The position numbers and the translations under genes are program-made. A stretch of DNA of 48,936 nucleotides from UBA8752 sp002172485 (GTDB lineage Bacteria; Bacteroidota; Bacteroidia; Flavobacteriales_D; Sanyastnellaceae): assembly GCA_042089915.1 (NCBI GenBank), contig JBELJZ010000019.1:1-48936 (forward strand). The letters run 5' to 3'. The stretch's first letter is position 1; each line of letters begins with the position of its first letter. Under the pieces are notes generated by a model. It was given only the letters and a program-made list of their open reading frames with translations. It was not told where the DNA came from and made no database searches. This document shows, piece after piece, positions 41,939 through 48,936 of this stretch.

Positions 41939-43672
41939 ATGAAAGCCGAGATCAACCAACGCATCGCCGCTTTGCTGGAAAACCCGGAAATCGAGGCTGT
42001 CCGCGTCGAAGTACGCACTGCATTCGAAGTATATCGCGACGCCCGGGAAAGAGACGTCACCGCCCAACGCGAGGCATTTGACAAAGAAGAGCGCCCCGCC
42101 CCCGAACCTGGGGAGGAGCCCATTCGGTTCACCTACACCCCAGACGAGGAAGACGAGCGGAATGAAGGCATGTACAAAGCGTTTCGCGAGCGCGAGAAAG
42201 CGTGGCGTGAAAAAGTGGCTGCCGAGCAGCGCGCCAACCTCGACCTGAAAAAGGCCATCCTCGACAAGCTTCAGGCCCTCGTGGCCAATGAAGAGCACAT
42301 CGGCAAGATGTTCGATGCCTTCAACGCCCTGAATGAGGAATGGAATGCCGTGGGCAATGTGCCCGGCGACCAGTACCGGGACCTCCACGACAACTGGCAC
42401 CGCCTGAAAGACGAGTTCTTCTACAATGTCAACATCTACAAGCAACTCCAGGAGCACGACCTTCAGGTCAACCTCAAAAAGAAGGAAGACCTCATCGCCC
42501 AGGCCAGCCAACTCGAAGCGGTGACCGAACTCAAGGAGAAGGAAATGCTCGCCCGGAGCTACATGAAGGCCTGGTTCGATGTGGGGCCCAGCCCTCGGGA
42601 GACCTATCAGGAACTGGCCGACACGTTCTTCGGCTACACCCGCGCCGCCTTGGATGCGGTGAAGGCCCACTACGACAGCATCCGCGAGGGCTTCAAAAAG
42701 AACCTCGAGGCCAAACTGGCCATGGTCGAAGAGGTCCGTACCCTGCTCGAGGAGGAGATTCAAGATGCCGCTGCTTGGCCCGCCCAAGCTGAGAAGGTCA
42801 AGGATGTCCAGAAGCGCTGGAAAATGGTGGGCTTCGCTGGCCGGAAGGACGATCAGGAGGCGTGGGAGCAATTCCGCGGGCTGTGCGACCTGTTTTTCCA
42901 GAAGCGTGATGCCGCTTTTGCCGATGTCCGCGCAGCGCAATCCAAGGTCAAAGAGCGCAAACAGGCCATCGCACAAGAAGCCACCGCCCTGGCCGACAGC
43001 ACCGATTGGAAGGCGACCTCGGACAAACTCATCGCCCTCCAAAAGGAATGGAAAGAGCTCGGCTCTGCCGGACCCCGCGACGAGAACAAGCTCTGGCGGA
43101 AATTCCGCGGCGCATGCGACCAGTTCTTCACGGCGCGAAAGGCCATTTACGCAGACCGCGACAAGGAACACAAGGCCAACCTCAAGAAGAAGGAGGCCCT
43201 CATCAGCGAAATCGAGGCTTTTGCATTGTCAGGCAACCACAGCGAGGACCTGAAGTCGCTGAAGGCCTTCTCCACCCGCTGGGCGGAAAGCGGCCATGTC
43301 CCCCGTCGGGTCTTCGAACAGGTCGTCGACCGCTACCGCACCGCGATGGATGCCAAATATGACGCCCTCGGAGCGAAGCGCAGTGAGCGGTCTGTGGAAG
43401 CCTACAAGAACCGCGTGGACAGCCTCGTCAAAGGCGAGGGCGCGGAACACATGGCACGCAAGGAAGAGCGCATGATGCGCGACAAAATGGACCGGTTGCG
43501 CAAGCGGGTCGCTCAATATGAAAACAACATGGGCATCTTCACGGGCAAGGGGGCCGCTTCGATCATGGCCGACCTTCAGAAGAAGATCGAAGCCGACAAG
43601 CGGGAAATGGACGAGATCCGGAAAAAGCTCAAGATGCTCCGCGAGGCGCGCCAAGCGAACTCGGAGGGTTGA
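41939..43672 (+). CDS. DUF349-repeat protein
   Basis: 577 aa from ATG 41939; TTG 41885 is an in-frame alternative. Mostly helical and highly charged, with about five DUF349 repeats of the type (aromatic)KxxxD(Q)FF...R(D/K)...E, for example KRWKMVGFAGRKDDQEAWEQF and KEWKELGSAGPRDENKLWRKF. The C-terminal 100 residues are Lys/Glu-rich coiled coil. Function in Bacteroidota is unknown; enterobacterial DUF349 members have been linked to RNA-related and nucleoid-related processes, without a clear mechanism. The 3' end overlaps the convergent response regulator by 44 nt. Confidence 0.85.
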   Translation: MKAEINQRIAALLENPEIEAVRVEVRTAFEVYRDARERDVTAQREAFDKEERPAPEPGEEPIRFTYTPDEEDERNEGMYKAFREREKAWREKVAAEQRANLDLKKAILDKLQALVANEEHIGKMFDAFNALNEEWNAVGNVPGDQYRDLHDNWHRLKDEFFYNVNIYKQLQEHDLQVNLKKKEDLIAQASQLEAVTELKEKEMLARSYMKAWFDVGPSPRETYQELADTFFGYTRAALDAVKAHYDSIREGFKKNLEAKLAMVEEVRTLLEEEIQDAAAWPAQAEKVKDVQKRWKMVGFAGRKDDQEAWEQFRGLCDLFFQKRDAAFADVRAAQSKVKERKQAIAQEATALADSTDWKATSDKLIALQKEWKELGSAGPRDENKLWRKFRGACDQFFTARKAIYADRDKEHKANLKKKEALISEIEAFALSGNHSEDLKSLKAFSTRWAESGHVPRRVFEQVVDRYRTAMDAKYDALGAKRSERSVEAYKNRVDSLVKGEGAEHMARKEERMMRDKMDRLRKRVAQYENNMGIFTGKGAASIMADLQKKIEADKREMDEIRKKLKMLREARQANSEG

Positions 43673-44090
43673 GTTGGGCCGAGGTCACGTTCACATCGGG
43701 CCGGTCTGAATTCGCCTCGGCATACAGTTCCTTCAACCGCTGAGGAAGGGTGAACCGGTCCTTCTGCTTGTCTAGGAATCCCAGCACCCGAAAAGGGCGT
43801 GCCGCTTCTTTCAATTCCTCGACCACGTAGCCGGAGAAGAACACCACAGGATGGGGCAGGTTGAGCGACTTCATGAGGTGCAGGAACTCCACACCATCGA
43901 TGGTGGGCATGACCGAATCCAACAGAATCAAATCAATCGGCTGCGTGGATAAAATGCTCACTGCCTCGAGGGCGTCCGTCGTGGCCTCGGTTTGGATGCC
44001 GACCTGAAGCAGCTGAAGCTGGGTGAGCGTCAGTGCCATTTCGTCGTCGTCGATGTACAGGATGCGCAAAGGAGCAGCGGTCTCGATCAT
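43629..44090 (-). CDS. Single-domain response regulator (receiver)
   Basis: 153 aa from ATG 44090; the upstream frame lies inside the deacetylase gene. A CheY-like receiver: acidic cluster IDDDE at the N-terminus, phospho-acceptor D58 in LILLDSVMP, a Ser in VVFFSGYV and Lys in FLDKQKD. After the receiver comes only a short disordered tail, so it has no output domain and should work by protein contact or phosphotransfer. No histidine kinase is nearby. It starts 37 nt after the deacetylase stop and overlaps the convergent DUF349 gene at its end. Confidence 0.85.
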   Translation of the reverse strand: MIETAAPLRILYIDDDEMALTLTQLQLLQVGIQTEATTDALEAVSILSTQPIDLILLDSVMPTIDGVEFLHLMKSLNLPHPVVFFSGYVVEELKEAARPFRVLGFLDKQKDRFTLPQRLKELYAEANSDRPDVNVTSAQLNPPSSLGAPRGAS

Positions 44091-44127
44091 GGTGAACGAA
44101 AGATCGCCCCGATTTCTGCGGAAGGGT

Positions 44128-44817
44128 TTAGGAACGGAGTGCCAGCCTCGTGTGGGAATCCTCCGGGGTCTGATTCCAACTTGAAAGGGGGCCGGCTGGT
44201 TCCCAGCGCGGCATGGGGATGGCTTCACTCCTCCAGCCTTGCGCGGACAAATGGGCCAGCAACCGGGGCAGCAATCCTTCCAGCCGCTCTCCCGCTTTTT
44301 CGCTGTCATGCATCACCACGATGGAGCCTGGCCGCAGTGCCTGCTCGGTGGCTTTCCAGCACGCCTCAGCCGTCCGGCTCCGGTCGAAGTCGCCCGTCAA
44401 AACGTCCCACATCACGATACGGTCCCGTCGGCCAATCGCCCGGGCCTGGCTCTTTGTGAGGCGGCCGTAAGGCGGACGGAAGAGGCCCGTTCCGGTCAAT
44501 GCATCGCATTCGAGGTGGCTGCGCAAATAAGTAAAGGTGCCCGCCGTCCACCCCGACTCATGGCGCATGGTGTGGTTGCCCCACGAATGGCCTTCGCGCC
44601 GGATGCGGTCCAAGAGCTCAGGGTGACGTTGGATGTTGTCCCCGACGCAAAAGAAGGTGGCCTTCTGTCCGTGCAACTGCAGCTGGTCCAACACGAAGGA
44701 CGTCCAATGCGGATGCGGACCGTCGTCGAAGGTCAAGTGCACGGACGGACCACTCCCCCGCCACAGGAATTCCGGAAACAGCGGTGGGACCGCCCGGGGG
44801 ATGCGTGTGCTGTACAC
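44128..44817 (-). CDS. Polysaccharide deacetylase (NodB domain)
   Basis: 229 aa from GTG 44817, 4 nt after GAACTTTG. The frame is open to 44952, but family members start about 25-30 residues before TFDDGP, which supports the short form. NodB motifs: TFDDGPHPHW (D31, D32), the metal-binding NHTMRH, RPPYGRLT, MWDVLTGDFD and the final VVMHDS. Should de-N-acetylate a sugar polymer such as peptidoglycan or a chitin-like glycan. No signal peptide is seen with this start, so it would be cytoplasmic or membrane-associated. Confidence 0.85.
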   Translation of the reverse strand: MYSTRIPRAVPPLFPEFLWRGSGPSVHLTFDDGPHPHWTSFVLDQLQLHGQKATFFCVGDNIQRHPELLDRIRREGHSWGNHTMRHESGWTAGTFTYLRSHLECDALTGTGLFRPPYGRLTKSQARAIGRRDRIVMWDVLTGDFDRSRTAEACWKATEQALRPGSIVVMHDSEKAGERLEGLLPRLLAHLSAQGWRSEAIPMPRWEPAGPLSSWNQTPEDSHTRLALRS

Positions 44818-44821
44818 GGGG

Positions 44822-44829
44822 CAAAGTTC
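44822..44829 (-). promoter_or_regulatory. -7-like box GAACTTTG, deacetylase
   Basis: GAACTTTG (one mismatch to TAnnTTTG), CCCC, then GTG 44817. Confidence 0.35.
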
Positions 44830-44881
44830 GGGTGCCCGGACGAGCTGACCCCAAATCCTCGGCTTCGCCCCGTCCGCGGGG

Positions 44882-44889
44882 TATCTTCG
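44882..44889 (+). promoter_or_regulatory. -7 box TATCTTCG, leuS
   Basis: TATCTTCG 19 nt before ATG 44909, predicting a leader of about 13 nt. Divergent from the deacetylase promoter 52 nt away. Confidence 0.5.
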
Positions 44890-44908
44890 CCGCTCATCGC
44901 GCAGGGCA

Positions 44909-47716
44909 ATGGAATACGACTTCAAGGCCATCGAGGCCAAGTGGCGGGCCAAGTGGACCGAACAAGGGACCTACCAGGCCACAGAGGCTGCTGACAAGCC
45001 GAAATACTATGTGCTCGACATGTTCCCCTACCCCAGTGGAGCGGGACTGCACGTTGGCCACCCGCTGGGGTACATCGCCTCCGATGTCATTGCCCGGTAC
45101 AAGCGCCAATGCGGATTCAACGTCCTGCACCCCCAAGGATATGACAGCTTTGGTCTGCCGGCCGAGCAATACGCCATTCAGACCGGTCAGCATCCGGCCA
45201 TCACGACGGAGCGCAACATTGCCCGGTACCGCAGCCAGCTCGACCTGCTTGGCTTCAGCTACGATTGGAGCCGCGAAGTGCGAACGAGCAGTCCGGATTA
45301 CTACCGCTGGACCCAGTGGATTTTCGGCCGACTGTTCGAGCACGGGTATGACCATGCTGCGGGCAAGGCATGCCCAATCGATGCGTTGACAAATCTGTTT
45401 GCCCAATCCGGCAATGCCGGAATCGAATGGGCAGTGGGCGAAGACACCCTCCAAGATGCTGGCCTTGCCGCGTGGGGAGAAGGCTTTAACGGCCACTTTA
45501 CCGCAGACCAGTGGAACGGCTTGGACCATGCTGGCCGCAACACCATTCTCATGGCCTATCGCCTGGCCTACCTCGCCGACAGCGAAGTCAACTGGTGTCC
45601 CGCCCTCGGCACCGTGCTCGCCAACGACGAAGTCATCGGCGGACGCAGTGAGCGCGGAGGCCACCCCGTGGTGCGCAAGAAGATGCGCCAGTGGATGATG
45701 CGCATCACAGCCTATTCGGATCGGCTCCTCGACGGACTCGACACCATCGATTGGTCAGACAGCATCAAGGAGGTCCAGCGAAATTGGATTGGCAAGAGCA
45801 CAGGCGCCCAGCTCCGCTTCGCCATCGAGGACCACCCCGACCGCCACATTGAGGTCTTCTCCACCCGACCGGACACCCTGCACGGGGCCAACTTCCTCGT
45901 GCTCGCCCCTGAGCACGACCTCGTGAAGGCCATCACCACCGATGGACAACGCGCCGCAGTGGCAGCCTACCAGCAGGAAACCGCGGCCCGCAGCGAGCGG
46001 GAGCGGATGGCCGGTGACCGCGGTGTGACCGGGTGCTTCACCGGTGCCCATGCCGTCCATCCGCTGACCGGGGATGCCATGCCCATCTGGATTGCCGACT
46101 ACGTGCTGGCCGGCTACGGCACGGGCGCTGTCATGGCGGTCCCGGCCGGTGACCAGCGCGACTGGGAATTCGCCAAGGCCTTCGACCTGCCCATTCCGCC
46201 CATCTTCGAAGGACACGACATCGAGACCGGTGCTCAATCGGACAAGGGGGCCGTGCTCTGCAACAGCGGCGATTGGAACGGCCTGACCTGCAATGAAGCC
46301 CTGCCCCGGGCCATCGAAGAAACCGCGGCCACCGGATTCGCGCAACCCCGCGTCAACTTCCGCCTCCGCGATGCCGTCTTCAGCCGCCAGCGCTATTGGG
46401 GCGAACCCTTCCCCATCTGCTACGTGGACGGCATTCCGCAACTCATCGAAGACGAGCAGGTGCTGCTTCCCGACGTGGATGCCTACTTGCCGACCGAAGA
46501 CGGGGATCCGCCGCTGGCCCGCGCCGAGCAGTGGAACGTCAACCGGGGCGACCGCATGGAGTACAACACGATGCCGGGTTGGGCCGGATCGAGCTGGTAC
46601 TTCCTCCGCTACATGGACCCGCACAATGCCGAGGCCTTCTGCGACCGGGCCAAGAGCGATTACTGGGGCCAGGTGGACCTGTATGTGGGCGGTGCGGAGC
46701 ACGGCACGGGACACCTGCTGTACAGCCGCTTCTGGACGAAGTTCCTCTTTGACCTCGACCTCATCGGATTCGACGAACCCTTCGCCAAGATGATCAACCA
46801 GGGCATGATCCTGGGGCGGAGCAGCTTCGTGTACCGCATCGAGGGAACGAGTCAGTTCGTCACCTTCGAACAGCGCAAAGCGCACCGGACCCAGCGCTTG
46901 CATGTCGACATCAGCCTCGTGAAGAACGACGTCCTCGACCTCGAGGGCTTCAAGGCTTGGCGTCCGGAATTCGCGGACGCGGAATTCATCCTCAACGACG
47001 CCGGTGAATACCACTGTGGCAGTGAGGTGGAGAAGATGTCCAAGTCGAAGTTCAACGTCGAAAACCCCGACGACCTCGTCGAACGTTACGGTGCAGACAC
47101 CCTCCGCTGTTACGAGATGTTCCTCGGGCCGCTCGAGCAGGCCAAGCCGTGGGACACCCAAGGCATCAATGGTGTGCACGGATTCCTTCGGAAGCTGACC
47201 CGGCTGTACCGCGACGCTGAGGGGAATTCCCTCCTCACCGACGGGACACCCTCGCCCGAGGCCGAACGCGCCTTGCACAAGACCATCAAAAAGGTCACGG
47301 AAGACCTGGATCGCCTCAGCTGGAACACCGTGGTGAGCGCCATGATGATTGGGGTCAACGAGCTCACCGAAGCCGGATGCCACGAGCGGACCGTGCTCCA
47401 ACCGCTGTCTGCCCTGCTGGCGCCATACGCACCGCACCTCGCGGAAGAGCTCTGGGAAGCGTGTGGAGGAGCGGGGTCCGTAGTGGATGCTGCTTGGCCC
47501 AAGTGGGATGCAGAGAAGTTGGTGGAATCCGAGGTGAATTACCCCGTCCAGTTCAACGGCAAGGTCCGCTTCCAGTTTGCCATGGCCGCCGACGCTGCCC
47601 CTGCCGATGTGGAGGCCGCCGTCCTCGCCGACGAGCGAACGGCGAAACAACTTCAAGGACGCACACCCAAAAAGGTGATTGTGGTGCCTGGACGCATCAT
47701 CAACATCGTGGGATAA
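44909..47716 (+). CDS. leuS: Leucyl-tRNA synthetase
   Basis: 935 aa. It charges tRNA-Leu. HIGH motif HVGH at residues 48-51 (GLHVGHPLGY), KMSKS at K709, the CP1 editing domain in between (FSTRPDTLHGANF and GTGAVMAVPAGDQRDWEF), and the anticodon and C-terminal domains (FNGKVRFQFAMA). An extra segment before KMSKS (MILGRSSFVYRIEGTSQF) is usual in Bacteroidota. Complete. Confidence 0.96.
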   Translation: MEYDFKAIEAKWRAKWTEQGTYQATEAADKPKYYVLDMFPYPSGAGLHVGHPLGYIASDVIARYKRQCGFNVLHPQGYDSFGLPAEQYAIQTGQHPAITTERNIARYRSQLDLLGFSYDWSREVRTSSPDYYRWTQWIFGRLFEHGYDHAAGKACPIDALTNLFAQSGNAGIEWAVGEDTLQDAGLAAWGEGFNGHFTADQWNGLDHAGRNTILMAYRLAYLADSEVNWCPALGTVLANDEVIGGRSERGGHPVVRKKMRQWMMRITAYSDRLLDGLDTIDWSDSIKEVQRNWIGKSTGAQLRFAIEDHPDRHIEVFSTRPDTLHGANFLVLAPEHDLVKAITTDGQRAAVAAYQQETAARSERERMAGDRGVTGCFTGAHAVHPLTGDAMPIWIADYVLAGYGTGAVMAVPAGDQRDWEFAKAFDLPIPPIFEGHDIETGAQSDKGAVLCNSGDWNGLTCNEALPRAIEETAATGFAQPRVNFRLRDAVFSRQRYWGEPFPICYVDGIPQLIEDEQVLLPDVDAYLPTEDGDPPLARAEQWNVNRGDRMEYNTMPGWAGSSWYFLRYMDPHNAEAFCDRAKSDYWGQVDLYVGGAEHGTGHLLYSRFWTKFLFDLDLIGFDEPFAKMINQGMILGRSSFVYRIEGTSQFVTFEQRKAHRTQRLHVDISLVKNDVLDLEGFKAWRPEFADAEFILNDAGEYHCGSEVEKMSKSKFNVENPDDLVERYGADTLRCYEMFLGPLEQAKPWDTQGINGVHGFLRKLTRLYRDAEGNSLLTDGTPSPEAERALHKTIKKVTEDLDRLSWNTVVSAMMIGVNELTEAGCHERTVLQPLSALLAPYAPHLAEELWEACGGAGSVVDAAWPKWDAEKLVESEVNYPVQFNGKVRFQFAMAADAAPADVEAAVLADERTAKQLQGRTPKKVIVVPGRIINIVG

Positions 47717-47891
47717 CCTCCTGTTTTTCAGGTCTTTGACTTGTCCGGGCGACGCCCTGACCCGGGATTTCGTGCCCCATCATTCATCGAAGTGAATCTC
47801 AGTTTTATCTACCCGAACTTGATTTTGGTCGATTAAATTGCGATATTCGTACGCACTTATTGCGCACTTAACCTCTTATCACCCCCTTTCG
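47717..47891. other. A+T-richer intergenic region after leuS
   Basis: 175 nt without a gene. It holds a weak G+C inverted repeat near 47748-47766 that could end leuS transcription, and the promoter-like pair at 47819-47849. Confidence 0.5.
47819..47849 (+). promoter_or_regulatory. Promoter-like pair upstream of the repeat protein
   Basis: TTG (47819-47821), 20 nt, GATATTCG (47842-47849), one mismatch to TAnnTTCG. About 42 nt to ATG 47892. Confidence 0.4.
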
Positions 47892-48936
47892 ATGAATCTC
47901 CATCGTCTTCTTTTGGGCCTGTTCCTGACCACTTCCTATCTGACCCTCAGCGCCCGCCCCATGATGTCCTCCCCTGCTCCAGAGGGCTACGACATTCAAG
48001 TCGAAGTCATCAACGAGAACATCGGCACGCTGGTCGGTGCACTTGGCGTGACGGACCTCACCGGATACAGCTGCACCCGTCTTTACGTTGAGATGAACAA
48101 CGCTAGCGACTTCATGTCATCGGTCTCGGGCGACGCCACGAATCCGACGTACGTGAACACCACCACGGATTTCTACCATGCCGTGCTGGGTGCCGGTACT
48201 CCGAATGGCATCAACAGCCTGCTTTTTGCCGTATACCCCGACCTGGAATATGACAGTTGGGTGACAATCGGACTGGAAAGTGTGCCCGATGTGATGGCCG
48301 GGGAGGCCAACGTGAGCACGGTGCAGTCCATGGTGAACCCTTGGCTGACCAACTTCGACCCCGGTGGCGGATTGCCGGGAGGCAATGTGGCCATTGACGA
48401 CCTCATTGGCGGTGCCTGGTATGCCCTCAATGGAGATGCCAATGGCGTCGCAGGAGACGACCTCCGCGTGTTGATTGGTCAATTCACCACGACGGGTGAA
48501 CTCAGCGGACAGATTTACTGCCAAGTCTTTATCAATGGAGACGGCATGGACGAATTCCGGGACACCTTTTATTTCGGACCCAGTGCAGATGTGGAAGGCT
48601 GCATGGACCTGACTGCCTGCAACTACAACCCCGACGCGACATTGGACGACGGATCCTGTGAATTGCCGCTGGACGGGTTGGATTGCGATGGAAACTGCCT
48701 TGCAGACGCCGATGGAGACGGCATTTGCGATGGAAACGAAATCGCTGGTTGTCAGGACGACACCGCATGTAACTACAACGCCGACGCCACCGACGACGAC
48801 GGTTCTTGCGAATTCACCTCTTGCGCTGGCTGCCTGGATGATGCGGCCTGCAACTATGACGAGGACGCCCTGATTGACGACGGTTCCTGTACCTACGCCG
48901 ACGCTGGACTCGACTGCGATGGAAACTGCCTCGCCG
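47892..48936 (+). CDS. Secreted repeat protein, N-terminal part (truncated by the window)
   Basis: 348 residues to the window edge, no stop. A signal peptide (MNLHRLLLGLFLTTSYLTLSA) is followed by a domain of about 200 residues that I do not recognise (VEVINENIGTLVGALGVTDL... ending in VFINGDGMDEF). From about residue 236 come Cys-rich, Asp-rich repeats of the form GCxDxxACNYNxDAxxDDGSC, mixed with LDCDGNCLA and DADGDGICDG units. Such repeats are common in large surface or T9SS-exported proteins of marine Bacteroidota and may bind calcium. No part of a sorting domain is visible because the 3' end is missing. Confidence 0.85.
   Translation, partial: MNLHRLLLGLFLTTSYLTLSARPMMSSPAPEGYDIQVEVINENIGTLVGALGVTDLTGYSCTRLYVEMNNASDFMSSVSGDATNPTYVNTTTDFYHAVLGAGTPNGINSLLFAVYPDLEYDSWVTIGLESVPDVMAGEANVSTVQSMVNPWLTNFDPGGGLPGGNVAIDDLIGGAWYALNGDANGVAGDDLRVLIGQFTTTGELSGQIYCQVFINGDGMDEFRDTFYFGPSADVEGCMDLTACNYNPDATLDDGSCELPLDGLDCDGNCLADADGDGICDGNEIAGCQDDTACNYNADATDDDGSCEFTSCAGCLDDAACNYDEDALIDDGSCTYADAGLDCDGNCLA
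48597..48890 (+). repeat. Three copies of a 21-residue Cys/Asp-rich repeat
   Basis: Copies at 48597-48659, 48747-48809 and 48828-48890, each 63 nt, sharing the frame GC-D-AC-NY-DA-DDGSC. The spacing is uneven (150 and 81 nt) because other short units (LDCDGNC) lie between. The array continues past the window. Confidence 0.8.

Noticed and set aside
41881..42132. N-terminal extension of recX
   Set aside because: This part is antisense to the DUF349 gene and lies upstream of the recX promoter-like box; RecX similarity begins near 41850.
41861..43171. 436-codon minus-strand frame over the DUF349 gene
   Set aside because: Antisense of a charged helical protein, which yields Leu/Phe-rich false hydrophobic segments.
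45755..47656. 633-codon minus-strand frame over leuS
   Set aside because: Antisense shadow of leuS, no recognisable domain.

Overview
The window is a gene-dense stretch of about 49 kb, high in GC, from the chromosome of a member of the Bacteroidota. A high-GC flavobacterial lineage is most likely. Evidence for the phylum: the gliding-motility lipoprotein GldH; a C-terminal type 9 secretion (T9SS) sorting domain on a metalloprotease; the long form of IspG with a large inserted domain; an IPExxxVDY-family gene translationally coupled to pyk; a PSP1 protein with a Cys-rich N-terminus; the gene order ileS-dksA/traR-lspA; and a secreted protein with repeats of the Gly-Cys...Asn-Tyr-Asn...Asp-Asp-Gly-Ser-Cys type. 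Promoter-like elements match the Bacteroidota -7 box TAnnTTTG, mostly as TAnnTTCG. I see no tRNA, rRNA, insertion sequence, phage or CRISPR array.

Layout. 1-317 (-): start of a secreted, possibly lamin-tail-domain protein, cut by the window edge. 397-2168 (+): asd and a Kunitz-domain lipoprotein. 2158-4227 (-): metG. 4458-7171 (+): kbl, an FAD-dependent oxidoreductase and a GbsR/MarR-type regulator. 7221-12882 (+): ferritin, then a tight four-gene cluster (YfiR/DUF4154-like, helical TPR-like, HAMP-SpoIIE phosphatase, CLC transporter). 12942-15044 (-): T9SS-secreted M43 metalloprotease. 15149-15637 (+): rhodanese lipoprotein. 15639-24351 (-), in transcription order: VWA protein, AAA+ ATPase, recO, TonB-dependent receptor, holB, PSP1, gldH. 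24535-26511 (+): ispG. 26444-37338 (-), in transcription order: MlaE/MlaF-like ABC pair, nitroreductase, acpP, fabF, rnc, IPExxxVDY protein, pyk, ileS, DksA/TraR protein, lspA. 37571-41850 (-), in transcription order: recX, prfB, fumC, a small putative lipoprotein, manC. 41939-43672 (+): DUF349 protein. 43629-44817 (-): polysaccharide deacetylase then a single-domain response regulator. 44909-47716 (+): leuS. 47892-end (+): a secreted repeat protein, truncated by the window.

Most of the content is housekeeping: three class I aminoacyl-tRNA synthetases, translation termination, fatty-acid synthesis, isoprenoid synthesis, DNA replication and repair, and lipoprotein processing. Genes are packed with 1-4 nt overlaps or small gaps, and convergent neighbours overlap by up to 68 nt.

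The most interesting observations are: (1) a recurring TAnnTTCG/TAnnTTTG box only 4-10 nt before about ten start codons, which implies leaderless or nearly leaderless mRNAs; (2) the YfiR-like/TPR/SpoIIE-phosphatase/CLC cluster, a candidate envelope signalling system; (3) an IleRS whose HIGH signature reads GIHH, the swapped form linked to mupirocin hyper-resistance; and (4) a bacterial Kunitz (BPTI-type) domain with Glu at the P1 position.
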